28,189 nt of DNA. It comes from Streptomyces sp. WM6378 (GTDB taxonomy: Bacteria > Actinomycetota > Actinomycetes > Streptomycetales > Streptomycetaceae). Below the pieces are notes generated by a model, which saw only the letters and a list, made by a program, of their open reading frames with translations, was not told where the DNA came from and did no database searches. The stretch is taken from the NCBI RefSeq assembly GCF_001279695.1, contig NZ_LGDD01000354.1:1-28189 (forward strand). The letters run 5' to 3'. Positions 16,272 to 24,774 of this stretch are shown here, one piece after another. A program made the translations under genes and the position numbers. Position 1 is the stretch's first letter, and every line of letters begins with the position of its first letter.

Positions 16272-17873
16272 ATGAAGAGAGCAAGTCGAACCAGCATGGA
16301 CAAGAGAGCCACCACCTCCGCGCGCGTGCGCAGGGTCATCACCCGCGGCGTCGTCACCACCACCGCTCTGGCCGCCGTCGTCGGCGTTGCCGCGCCGGGC
16401 GTCGCCTCCGCCGCGCCAGGGGGTGCTGCGGTCGCGGCCACCGCCATCGGCACCGATGAGAAGCAGCGCGTCTCGGCCGCGTCCGTCGTCGGCCTCGATG
16501 CCACGTGGGATGTCCTCCAGCGCAGCGACTTGGACTTCCTCCAGGAACTTTGGCGCAAGGCCCGTGAGGGCGGCGAGAAGTATGAAGCGGTGCGCATGGC
16601 CGCTGAAGAAGCCATGCTCAGCTCCAACCCTGAGGACCATGTTCGCTTCATCGTCACCGGCATCCACGAGGCGTACGAGAGCGACAAGAAGCGCGAGCAG
16701 GAGCGCGAGGCGGCCGCCCGTGCCGAGCGGCTCGCGAAGTCCCAGGCGCTCATCGCGGTCGGCATCCCCAACAGCCCTGACCTGCTGGCGCTGAGCGACG
16801 ACAATTTCATCCGCGCTGTCATGAAGCACGAGGCCGCCGGGCCGCAGGTCAAGGCGGCCGCCGCGGCCGCGCTGGCCGCTGATCCGGCAGCCTGGCGCGA
16901 GTTCATCACCAATGGTGCCCGCGAAGCTCACCAGCGCGATGTCGCCAACGAGATCAAGGAGTTGGAGGAGAAGAATCGCGAGGAGGCCCAGCGTCGCCAG
17001 GAGCTCGCGGCGCGCAAGAACGCGGCGGCGCTGTTCAACATCACGCCCTCCGAAGCCATGCTGAGCCTCAGCGATGACAACTTCATCCGCGAACTGCTGC
17101 GCCAGGCTGTTGTCGCCAACGGCCCCGAGCTCTACGCCGCCGCGCAGAAGGCGGTCCTGAGCTCCACGCCGGCCGACTGGCGGGACTTCATCCACACCGG
17201 TGCCGAGAAGGCCTACAGGGCCGATGCCGACAACCGCCGCCAGCAGGTTGCCAAGGCGAACAAGCAGCGCCTGAAGCAGATCGCGGCCGCTCTGGAGAAG
17301 ACCGGTGTGAATCCCTGGTTCGTGGCCAAGGCGAACAAGGCGCTGACGGGGACCGCCGAGGAGATGGTCGAGTTCCTCAAGGACGAGAACCAGTACCGCG
17401 CGATGCGCCAGTCGCTGCAGCCCGCCAGCGGCAAGCCGGCCGGCTTCTTCGTCCGGCAGTCTCCTGTGGACGCCAATGAGGCCTTCGTTGCACCTGTCGG
17501 CAGTAAGAGCAAGCAGGCCGATCGTGAGGACGCGACATGGGTCGTGGTGCCGTCCCTCGCCAAGAAGGCCGACTGCTACTCCTTCGAGTCGGCCCGTGAC
17601 CGAGGCTCCTACCTCACTCTGAAGGGCATGCGGGTCGTGTCGGCCGCGTACGACGGCAGCGCTGCCACTGCCCAGGCCGCTACCTGGTGTGCCCGTCCGG
17701 GTCTTTCGGGTTCCGGCAAGTCGTTCGAGTCGGCGAGTCAGCCGGCCCGCTGGCTGCGCCACTTCGACGGGGACGTCTACGCGGCCGCCAAGGACGGCAA
17801 GAACCGCTTCGACGGTGGCAAGTCCTTTGACCAGGACGCCACATGGAAGCTGGCCGACCCGCTCGCGCCCTGA
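16272..17873 (+). CDS. secreted ALF-repeat protein with C-terminal AbfB lectin-like domain
   Basis: This is a 533-residue protein. Residues 1-48 form a basic N-region and signal peptide (RRVITRGVVTTTALAAVVGV, cut near GVASA). Three ALF-type repeats follow at about 71-140, 160-222 and 252-322. The second and third share LSDDNFIR and a final F-I-x-x-G-A-x-x-A-x-x-x-D; the third contains AALF. A charged helical linker leads to an AbfB-like beta-trefoil (about 391-533: GFFVRQSPVD, SYLTLKGMRVVSAAYD, RWLRHFDGDVYAA, QDATWKLA). AbfB domains bind arabinose-type side chains. ATG 16272 is taken; ATG 16296 is possible. It is the first gene of the locus, 47 bases before the first ricin lectin, and may bridge toxin stalk and glycan. 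No catalytic residues are evident. Confidence 0.8.
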   Translation: MKRASRTSMDKRATTSARVRRVITRGVVTTTALAAVVGVAAPGVASAAPGGAAVAATAIGTDEKQRVSAASVVGLDATWDVLQRSDLDFLQELWRKAREGGEKYEAVRMAAEEAMLSSNPEDHVRFIVTGIHEAYESDKKREQEREAAARAERLAKSQALIAVGIPNSPDLLALSDDNFIRAVMKHEAAGPQVKAAAAAALAADPAAWREFITNGAREAHQRDVANEIKELEEKNREEAQRRQELAARKNAAALFNITPSEAMLSLSDDNFIRELLRQAVVANGPELYAAAQKAVLSSTPADWRDFIHTGAEKAYRADADNRRQQVAKANKQRLKQIAAALEKTGVNPWFVAKANKALTGTAEEMVEFLKDENQYRAMRQSLQPASGKPAGFFVRQSPVDANEAFVAPVGSKSKQADREDATWVVVPSLAKKADCYSFESARDRGSYLTLKGMRVVSAAYDGSAATAQAATWCARPGLSGSGKSFESASQPARWLRHFDGDVYAAAKDGKNRFDGGKSFDQDATWKLADPLAP

Positions 17874-17920
17874 CGCGCGCTTCGCACCGAATGCAGACTT
17901 CTCAAGAACGGAAAACCCAG

Positions 17921-18472
17921 ATGTCCCGAACCCTGCGAGCCGCCATGGCCCTCGGGATCAGCGTCAGTGCGCTGTCCGGCGGGGCGGCTACCGCCTACGC
18001 GGACGAGGCCCCCCGGGCCGCTGCTGCTTCCCCCGCAGCAGTGCAGTTGCAGGTCGAGCATAGCGGGCAGTGCCTCACCATCCTCGATGCCAGCCTCCGT
18101 AACGGAGCCAACGCCGCGCAGTCCAAGTGCGACGACAGCCTGCCCAACCAGCTGTTCCACCTGGAACCCACCGGTTCGGCTTCCTTCGAGGCGCGGATCG
18201 AGCACAGTGGTAAGTGCCTCGAAGTGGAGAACAGCGGGACCAAGGCCGGGGCGAACGTCCAGCAGTGGTGGTGCACCGAGGGCCCCCAGCAGCGCTGGCG
18301 GTTGGTCATGGTCGATGTGGTCAACGAGCTCTACGAGCTGCGTCCCACACACACCACGGATCGCTGTCTCGACATTGCCGGCGCCAGCCTCAAGGACGGC
18401 GCGAACGCGCAGTCGTGGACCTGCAACGGCACTCCCGCCCAGCGCTGGCGCATCCTCCCGGTCAAGTCCTGA
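17921..18472 (+). CDS. secreted ricin-type (CBM13) lectin, first paralog
   Basis: This 183-residue protein has a signal peptide (cleavage near AYA-DEA, residue 27) and then a single beta-trefoil of three repeats. Repeat anchors are HSGQCLTILDAS, HSGKCLEVENSGT with QQRWRLV, and DRCLDIAGAS with AQRWRILPV. The three Cys-Leu and three QxW-type positions are those expected of ricin B/CBM13 modules that bind sugars such as galactose or xylan. There is no catalytic domain, so it is a stand-alone lectin. ATG 17921 follows GGAAAA by a normal distance. It lies between the ALF/AbfB gene and a close paralog, on the same strand with short gaps, consistent with co-transcription. Confidence 0.85.
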   Translation: MSRTLRAAMALGISVSALSGGAATAYADEAPRAAAASPAAVQLQVEHSGQCLTILDASLRNGANAAQSKCDDSLPNQLFHLEPTGSASFEARIEHSGKCLEVENSGTKAGANVQQWWCTEGPQQRWRLVMVDVVNELYELRPTHTTDRCLDIAGASLKDGANAQSWTCNGTPAQRWRILPVKS

Positions 18473-18536
18473 CACCTCCCCGACTGCGGCATTGACCGCC
18501 CCGCGCTGACCGGCCGGGTCACGGCCTCCATTCCTC

Positions 18537-18570
18537 GGTGCCCGTCCAGTGCCTGCCGGCACGGGGCACC
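18537..18570. repeat. intergenic hairpin between the two lectin genes
   Basis: GGTGCCC (18537-18543) pairs with GGGCACC (18564-18570), with two further pairs around one bulged G. It could partly terminate transcription or protect the upstream message, changing the dose of the two lectins. Confidence 0.4.
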
Positions 18571-18600
18571 CATAAATCGCACAGAAAAAGAGAACAGACG

Positions 18601-19149
18601 ATGATACGGACGATCCGGGCCGCCCTGGCCGGTGCTGCGAGCGTCGCCGCGCTGACAGCCGCCACCACTACCGCCCACGCAGAGCAAGCCGCTCCCTCCG
18701 CGGCCGCCGCGCAGACGGTTGCCCAGTTCCAGGTGATGCACAGCGGCAAATGCCTGGAGATCAACAACGGTGCGGCCGACAACGGTCTCCAAGCCCAGCA
18801 GTGGGGCTGCAACCCTGCGACCCGCGCACAGCAGTGGACGATGGTCCCCACAGCGGATTCCTCCTTCGAACTGCGCTCCGTGACCAGCGGCAAGTGCCTG
18901 GAGGTGGAGAACAGCGGAACCCAGGCCGGCGCCAAGGTCCAGCAGTGGACTTGCACCGGAGGCAAGCAGCAGCGCTGGCGGATGGTCCTCGTCGACCAGA
19001 CCAACAAGCTCTTCCAGCTGCGCCCCACGCATGTCGAGGACCGTTGCCTGGACGTGGTGGACGCCAAGACAGAGAACGGCGTGAAGGCACAGCAGTGGTA
19101 CTGCAATCAGACCGCAGCCCAGCTGTGGCAGATCAAGCCGGTCAAGTGA
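18601..19149 (+). CDS. secreted ricin-type (CBM13) lectin, second paralog
   Basis: The 182-residue protein repeats the plan of the preceding gene: signal peptide (cut near AHA-EQA, residue 27), then one beta-trefoil. Anchors are HSGKCLEINNGAADNG with QQWTMVPT, SGKCLEVENSGTQAGA with QQRWRMV, and DRCLDVVDAKTENG with AQLWQIKPV. The middle and third repeats are almost identical to the first paralog while the N-terminal repeat diverges. That pattern points to duplication followed by change in one sugar site. ATG 18601 follows an A/G-rich AAAAAGAGAA. The stop lies eight bases before the start of the next ALF gene, so these two are surely co-transcribed. Confidence 0.86.
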   Translation: MIRTIRAALAGAASVAALTAATTTAHAEQAAPSAAAAQTVAQFQVMHSGKCLEINNGAADNGLQAQQWGCNPATRAQQWTMVPTADSSFELRSVTSGKCLEVENSGTQAGAKVQQWTCTGGKQQRWRMVLVDQTNKLFQLRPTHVEDRCLDVVDAKTENGVKAQQWYCNQTAAQLWQIKPVK

Positions 19150-19157
19150 GGTCACCC

Positions 19158-20276
19158 GTGAGACGTCAGTGGTGGGTAGCGCAGGCCGCGACGGTTGCCC
19201 TGCTGGCCGGCGGGAGCGTCCTTGCGGTGGAGGCGGCACCGGCCTGGGCTGATGCCCCCGCATCCGCCGCCACGTCGGCTTCCGCTCCGTCGGAACAAGT
19301 GGCCGACCCGGCAGCGGCTTTGAAGGCCGCCGCCGCGGAGAGCGCACGCAACTACGTCCATTCGATCGCCACGTCGAAGCTGCCCGCCGAGTTGCGCGTC
19401 TCCGCCTGGAACGTGCTGCGCAGCTCCCGGGGGGACGAGGCGATCACCGAGTGGATGGCTCCCGGTGGTGGTTACGCGTACACCAAGCAGCGCCTGAAGG
19501 ACTCCCGGGTACAGAACCGGAGTTTTTGCGAGCGAGTGGTGAGCACGCATACCGCGGAGTTCGCCCCCGCGGTGCGCGCGGCGGCCCAAAAGGCCTTGAA
19601 GGGTTCGGACGCCGACCGGGCCGCCTTTGTGAAGACCGGGTACGCGGAGGCGCAGAAGCGTGACCGGGCGACCCGTGAGGCCGATGTCCAGCACAAGCTG
19701 GAAGTCGCCGACGGGGACCGGGAGTTCGTTCGCGCGCTCGCCGAGCAGGCTCTGGGTGAGCAGGTGCGGGTGGCGGCCCAGTGGGCCCTGCGGCCGGGTG
19801 CCACGGATGCGGACGTCGCCGAGTTCTACGGCTACGGCTGGGCCACCGGCGGGTCGTTGGACCTTGAGGCGTACCGGCTGCACGTGAGTGACGCGGAGAC
19901 GGCGCGGCGGGCCGGCCTGTCGCAGCTGATCGCGAAGGCTGCGGCTGCCGAGGAGGCCGTCAAGGGCGCGGCTGATGCCGCCCGGGCCCGGGCCGAGGCG
20001 GAAGCCGCGTGGAAGGCGGTCTCCGAGCACGCCGGCGCTGCGCAGAAGGCGTGGCTGGCGGAGCAGGCGGTCACGGCTGCCCAGGCGGAGAACTGGCGGA
20101 ACATCGCCAAGGCGGCCAAGGAGTCCCTGAACGGGCTCTGGAAGGGGATCGCTGATTCCGCCGAGGCCAACCAGACGTCCTGGGCCGAGGAACAGGCGGG
20201 AGCGGCCGAGTCGGCCGGCTTCTGGAAGGACATGTTCCAGCGGGCCCGGACGGCGGAGAACCGTGTAAAGGGCTGA
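19158..20276 (+). CDS. secreted ALF-repeat/coiled-coil protein
   Basis: GTG 19158, eight bases after the lectin stop and seven after GAGG, starts a 372-residue protein. A signal peptide (VRRQWWVAQAATVALLAGGS, cut near AWA-DAP) leads to three ALF-type repeats at about 60-115, 124-175 and 185-248. The second is the most canonical: VRAAAQKALKGSDADRAAFV, then KTGYAEAQKRD. An Ala-rich coiled coil follows (250-372) with an internal repeat of WLAEQAVTAAQAENWRNIAK and WAEEQAGAAESAGFWKDMF, each ending in an aromatic residue plus K/D. It has no lectin and no toxin domain, so it is a structural candidate: an adaptor or crown subunit that could pair with the ALF repeats and coil of the giant toxin protein encoded next. 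Confidence 0.78.
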   Translation: MRRQWWVAQAATVALLAGGSVLAVEAAPAWADAPASAATSASAPSEQVADPAAALKAAAAESARNYVHSIATSKLPAELRVSAWNVLRSSRGDEAITEWMAPGGGYAYTKQRLKDSRVQNRSFCERVVSTHTAEFAPAVRAAAQKALKGSDADRAAFVKTGYAEAQKRDRATREADVQHKLEVADGDREFVRALAEQALGEQVRVAAQWALRPGATDADVAEFYGYGWATGGSLDLEAYRLHVSDAETARRAGLSQLIAKAAAAEEAVKGAADAARARAEAEAAWKAVSEHAGAAQKAWLAEQAVTAAQAENWRNIAKAAKESLNGLWKGIADSAEANQTSWAEEQAGAAESAGFWKDMFQRARTAENRVKG

Positions 20277-20288
20277 CGTATCGCGCGT

Positions 20289-20329
20289 CCGGGTGTGCGG
20301 CCGGCCTGACCTGCCGACCGCGCACCCGG
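20289..20329 (+). terminator. terminator hairpin between the ALF/coil gene and the toxin gene
   Basis: CCGGGTGTGCGG (20289-20300) pairs with CCGCGCACCCGG (20318-20329), one T-G wobble, around a seventeen-base loop. It suggests that the toxin gene has its own promoter or depends on read-through. Confidence 0.65.
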
Positions 20330-20376
20330 CGCCCACGCACCACCCCACGCGGTTCTCTTTGTGAGCTTTTTCGACT

Positions 20377-20415
20377 CCCCCTGCTCTTCGCCGCGATGAC
20401 GCCCGAGGCAGGGGG
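20377..20415 (+). promoter_or_regulatory. leader hairpin before the toxin gene
   Basis: CCCCCTGC (20377-20384) pairs with GCAGGGGG (20408-20415). It is followed by TGCTTTTCC and then by the ribosome site GAGGGGGGA, eight bases before GTG 20455. It could act as an attenuator; no clear -35/-10 pair was found in this gap. Confidence 0.3.
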
Positions 20416-20454
20416 GTGCTTTTCCGTTTCCACAATTGAGGGGGGATTTTTCCC

Positions 20455-23400
20455 GTGATACGTAAATTCCGGCCCAGAGCCGGAAGACGGCGCGGCCGTG
20501 CAACCACGGTAACGTCGGGCGCCCTGTCGGCGACGGTGGCCCTGGCCATCCTCGTCGGCGCGACCGGCGAAGCCGCTGCCGCCACGGCCGGCCGCACCGG
20601 GCAGGCGTCGTACACCCAGACTCTGGCGTCGTTTGACCGTCTGATGGCGTCCCTGCCGAAGGCCGCCGGCGCACCGGCTGCGGCCCCGCCCTCGGAGCTG
20701 GACAAGCTCAGCGCCGAACGCGACCGCCAACTCGTCGAGGACTACGCCGAGTTCGACGACGAGGAGGAGGTCAAGGAGGCCGCGAAGAAGGCGCTGGAGA
20801 GCAGTGACCCGAACGCGATCAAGGAGTTCCTCGCGCATGGCGAGGCCGAGGCGCGCCAGCGTGCCAAGGACAAGAGCGCCGGCACCGACGTCAAGAACCG
20901 TCAGCAGATCGAGGCGATGCGCGGCACCGGCGGTCCGGTGTTCAACGCCGAGGTCGAACGAGTCCTGAAGGGCGATGCCCGGGCCCGTGCCGACTTCCTG
21001 GCGTTCGGTGCGGACCTCGCCCGTACGCAGGACAAGAAGAACGAGCAGAACGCGAAGGACCGCGCGGCGGAGCTGCGCAAGCGCGTCGAGATGCTTGTGG
21101 CCTCGGGCGGCCCTGAGGTGAAGAAGGCCGCCGCGGCCGCCCTGGCCACCAACGACGACAAGGTCATCGCCGAGTTCCTCGACAAGGGCTATCTGGTCGC
21201 GGAGAACAAGGACGCGGCAGACCGGGCCGCGCACGAGAAGGCGCTCAAGGAGGCGCAGGAGGCCGCGGAGAAGCTCCGCGTGCTGGCCGAGAAGGCCGCC
21301 CGCGCCGCCGAGGCCCGCACCAAGCTCATCGCCGCCCACGGCGATGCGGTCAAGGCTCTCAAGGAAGCGTCCAACGCGATGACTTCCGCGGCCGGGCAGG
21401 CGCGCCAGGCGGATCGGATGCTGTCCGCCGACCGCGCCGGCAAGGCCCTGTCGTCCTACGACAGTGTCAAAGCCGAGGCCGCCCGCCAGGTCGACATCGC
21501 CGCCGGTGCCGCGAAGGCCGCCAAGGTCGCCGCCGCGCAGGCCAAGGTCCAGGCGGACGTCCTCGTCGAAACCGGCCTGACCTACGGTACGCAGTGGTCG
21601 GACGTCGCCTCAGGCATCGCCGCCGCAGCCGAGGCGGCCGTCAAGGCAGGCGAGACCGCGCAGAAGGCGATCGAAGCCACCGAGGCCGACGCCAAGGGCC
21701 TCAACGCCAAGAACCAGGCCGAGCTGCACGAGCAGCAGGCCAAGGCATGGCGGGCCAACGCGGTCGAGCACGCGAAGGCCGCCGCTTCTTTGGCGGAGGC
21801 CGCCGACAAGCAGGCCAAGATCGCAGCCGACGCAGCCGCCCGTACCAAGACGGCCCGCATCGCAGCCGAGAAGGCCGAGAAGGAAGCCTGGGAGCACGCC
21901 AAGAAGACCCGCGAAGCACGAGAGGAGGCCCAGCGCCAGGCGAAGATCGCCGCTGAGCAGCGCACCATCGCCGAACGCGAGCGCAATCTGGCAGCCCAGG
22001 CGCGGGCACGCGCCGAGACGGAGCGGAACAACGCGGCAGCCGCGCGAGCACGCGCGGAGGCCGAGGCCCGCACGGCATCCGCGGCACGCGCCGAGGCCCA
22101 GGCGGCCGGCGCCACCGCAGCGGAAGCGCGGGCACGCGCCGCCGAACAGGAAGGCATCGCCTCCAAGGCGGACGACAACGCCCGCGGCGAAGAGACCAAG
22201 GCCCGCACCGCTTGGTACAACAGCCGCGCGGCCAAGATGGATGCCGACGCCAAGGAAGCCCGCGCCCAGGCCACCCTGTCCATGGCGAATGCCGTCAAGG
22301 GCACTCAGTACTCCGTTGAAGCCCAGACTGCGGCGGCCGCGGCACGAACGGACGCCAACACCGCTTCCGCTGCGGCCGGTCAGGCGCAGAATGCCGCCAA
22401 CGCGGCCAGTGGTGCTGCGGTCCGTGCCCGTTCCGCAGCCACTGATGCCGCCGGTGCGGCGGCGCGTGCGCGTGCTGCGGCGGCGGAAGCCACCGCGCAC
22501 GCCGCGCGTGCGAACGCCGCTGCGAACAAGGCCGAAGCAGCTGCTACCGCCTCCAGGGCGGCAGCCAACCGTGCTGATGCTGAGGCTGCTGCGACCCACG
22601 CTGCCGCTCTGCGTTCCAACGCCAAGGCTGCCGAGGCCACTGCCCAGGAGGCCCGCGCGGGCGCCGCTGCCCATGAGGCCGCCCGTCTGGCCGGACTGGC
22701 CGCGATTGAGGCCAAGAACGCTCTCCAGGCTGCCAACCGCACTAAGGAGGAAGCTGAAGGCGCCACCCGTGAGGCGGCGATGGCCAGGCTTCAGGCCGGC
22801 GTCGCGGTTCAGGCTGCCGCTGCGGCACGCAGCACGGCCGCAGGAATTGCCGAGCCGGCCAACACGGCCATCGAGCTGACGGCTCCCTTTGCGGGCAAGG
22901 ACATCGACGCGGACTTCGCCGCAGCGGTGGCCGCCGCCGCCCGGGATCTGGGCGAGGAGCAGGTTGCCTCGGCCGAGGCCAAGGCTGCCGAGGCAGTGAA
23001 GGCGGCCGATGCCGCTGACGAGGCCGCGAAGCGGGCCAACGCCGAAGTCGCTCCAGCCTTCAAGGCCGCCGCTGACGCGGCGCGTTCCTCGGCGAATGCG
23101 GCTCGTTCGATGGCTGCGGCCATGAAGTCGTCCGCGGAGGCTGCGGCGGACGGAGCCAAGGCACGGGCTGCCGCGGCGCGTGCCAACGAGGCCGATGCTC
23201 AGGCCCGGGAAGATGCCAGGCTCGCCGACCAGGCAGCCAAGCAGGCCTTCGCCGATGCGGTGGCTGCTCGCCAAGCAGCCAATGAGGCCGAAGCCGAAGC
23301 AGCCCGCGCCCGTGGTGCCGCCACAGAGGCGGAGAACCATGCTGCGGCCGCCGCCGGCGCTGCCGACCTGGCGGAGAAGGAGGCCAGTGTCGCCCAGGGC

Positions 23401-24774
23401 GCCGCGACCCAGGCCGCCAAGGACGCCGAGGATGCCGGCAAGCTCGCCGATTCTGCCGAGGCCCATGCCAAGTCGGCCAAGGAGTCCGCTGACAACGCCC
23501 TGAAGCTCGCCAATGAGGCAGACCAGGTTGCTCGGAAGGCGGAAGAGGAACAGGTAGAACGCGAGCGCAAGGCCCGCGAGGAAGCTGCTGAAGATGCGCA
23601 GGAGAAGGGAAATCTTCCAGCCCTGTCCGAGCAGGAAAAAGAGGCCCTCAAGGCCGCAGGGTTCAATCCAGATGAATACGAGCGCCTTCGTGAACTCGCG
23701 AATAAGAGTTTGCTCGACTTCATCGTCGAAATCGGCGGCGAGGTTCTGAAGGGCCTCGTCGACTGGGACAACATCGCGAAGTGCTACAAGGAAGGGAACG
23801 TCGAGGCCTGCATCTGGTCCGTAATCAACAATGTTCCCACGACCAAGCTCCTGGGGATGGTAAAGAAGCTCCCGGACCTGGCCAAGTCGGTCAAGCGACT
23901 CATGGGCATCGGCAAGCTCCTTGATGAGTCGGCGGATGCCAAGAAAACCCTCAAGGAAGCCGACAAGATCCTTGAGGAAGCCAAGAAGAAGATTCCAGAC
24001 TGCCCTGTGCCGAATAGCTTCACCCCGGAAACCCCGGTACTGATGGCAGACGGCACCACTGAACCGATCAAGGACGTCCGGGTCGGTGAGAAGGTTCTGG
24101 CAACCGAGCCTGGGACCGGCGAGACCGGGGCACATGAAGTTGCTCGCGTGATCGTGGGCGAAGGCGAAAAGAACCTAGTCGAAATCACCGTCGACACCGA
24201 CGGTGCGGCAGGGAACGCCACCGGCGTGGTCACTGCCACGGACGCCCACCCCTTCTGGGTCGACAACCAGCACCGCTGGCTGGACGCCAAGGATCTCAAA
24301 ACTGGCGACCGGCTTCGAACACCCACAGGCGATCTGCGAGACGTTGTCAGCACTCGAAAGTGGACCGAGAACCGCAAGGTCTACAATCTCACCGTGGATA
24401 GCCTACACACGTATTATGTGCTGGCAGGCAACACGGCGATACTCGTCCATAACGCAAATTGCAAGATTGACGGAATTTTTCCTGACTGGGCCTCTAAGGG
24501 CTTCCATGTGAAGTTGCCTGGAAAGTCTGGAGTGGTAGAAATATCGGTCTATGCTGACGATGCGGGCGTCTTGCAATACAAGTCCACGTTTAGCGGGCGG
24601 GAGGTCAAGGATGCCATCAAAAAGGTGAGCCAAGACTTCGCGAACGAGGAATTCAGGGGCAAGTCCTTGGTTCAGGCGAAGAAGGGCCTCCAATACTTGG
24701 AGGAAAATTTCCCCAACAGTAAAGAGATTCCAGGCTTGCGAAATCTCGTCAAAGCGCTTGGCGGTGGAAATTGA
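20455..24774 (+). CDS. giant secreted polymorphic toxin: ALF repeats, coiled coil, HINT, C-terminal toxin
   Basis: This 1439-residue protein starts with a basic signal peptide (1-43; GRRRGRATT, hydrophobic core, cut near AAAATA). Three ALF repeats follow at about 92-142, 148-200 and 205-255. An Ala/Glu/Lys/Arg coiled coil spans about 257-1060 with one break near 800 (EPANTAIELTAPFAGKDIDA). A hydrophobic pre-toxin segment with two Cys occupies about 1086-1175. A HINT domain spans about 1183-1333: SFTPETPVLMADG, TDAHPFW with His1265, ending VHN at Asn1333. The C-terminal 106 residues are the presumed toxin. HINT domains self-cleave and would release it. The position normally held by Cys in block A is Ser1188, with a Cys at 1183. 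GTG 20455 has a strong GAGGGGGGA. The gene overlaps the next by one base (TGATG). Confidence 0.92.
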   Translation: MIRKFRPRAGRRRGRATTVTSGALSATVALAILVGATGEAAAATAGRTGQASYTQTLASFDRLMASLPKAAGAPAAAPPSELDKLSAERDRQLVEDYAEFDDEEEVKEAAKKALESSDPNAIKEFLAHGEAEARQRAKDKSAGTDVKNRQQIEAMRGTGGPVFNAEVERVLKGDARARADFLAFGADLARTQDKKNEQNAKDRAAELRKRVEMLVASGGPEVKKAAAAALATNDDKVIAEFLDKGYLVAENKDAADRAAHEKALKEAQEAAEKLRVLAEKAARAAEARTKLIAAHGDAVKALKEASNAMTSAAGQARQADRMLSADRAGKALSSYDSVKAEAARQVDIAAGAAKAAKVAAAQAKVQADVLVETGLTYGTQWSDVASGIAAAAEAAVKAGETAQKAIEATEADAKGLNAKNQAELHEQQAKAWRANAVEHAKAAASLAEAADKQAKIAADAAARTKTARIAAEKAEKEAWEHAKKTREAREEAQRQAKIAAEQRTIAERERNLAAQARARAETERNNAAAARARAEAEARTASAARAEAQAAGATAAEARARAAEQEGIASKADDNARGEETKARTAWYNSRAAKMDADAKEARAQATLSMANAVKGTQYSVEAQTAAAAARTDANTASAAAGQAQNAANAASGAAVRARSAATDAAGAAARARAAAAEATAHAARANAAANKAEAAATASRAAANRADAEAAATHAAALRSNAKAAEATAQEARAGAAAHEAARLAGLAAIEAKNALQAANRTKEEAEGATREAAMARLQAGVAVQAAAAARSTAAGIAEPANTAIELTAPFAGKDIDADFAAAVAAAARDLGEEQVASAEAKAAEAVKAADAADEAAKRANAEVAPAFKAAADAARSSANAARSMAAAMKSSAEAAADGAKARAAAARANEADAQAREDARLADQAAKQAFADAVAARQAANEAEAEAARARGAATEAENHAAAAAGAADLAEKEASVAQGAATQAAKDAEDAGKLADSAEAHAKSAKESADNALKLANEADQVARKAEEEQVERERKAREEAAEDAQEKGNLPALSEQEKEALKAAGFNPDEYERLRELANKSLLDFIVEIGGEVLKGLVDWDNIAKCYKEGNVEACIWSVINNVPTTKLLGMVKKLPDLAKSVKRLMGIGKLLDESADAKKTLKEADKILEEAKKKIPDCPVPNSFTPETPVLMADGTTEPIKDVRVGEKVLATEPGTGETGAHEVARVIVGEGEKNLVEITVDTDGAAGNATGVVTATDAHPFWVDNQHRWLDAKDLKTGDRLRTPTGDLRDVVSTRKWTENRKVYNLTVDSLHTYYVLAGNTAILVHNANCKIDGIFPDWASKGFHVKLPGKSGVVEISVYADDAGVLQYKSTFSGREVKDAIKKVSQDFANEEFRGKSLVQAKKGLQYLEENFPNSKEIPGLRNLVKALGGGN

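Noticed and set aside
21610..24135. An 841-codon open frame on the minus strand opposite the toxin gene, and other long antisense frames at 19152-20705 and 20071-21339
   Set aside because: They mirror the Ala-rich coil codons in GC-rich DNA, are Gly/Leu/Arg-rich without domain motifs, and lie fully opposite well-supported genes.
23998..24456. An intein inserted in the giant protein
   Set aside because: The domain sits just before a C-terminal toxin with no conserved extein on either side and the residue after Asn1333 is Ala, so a self-cleaving HINT domain fits better.
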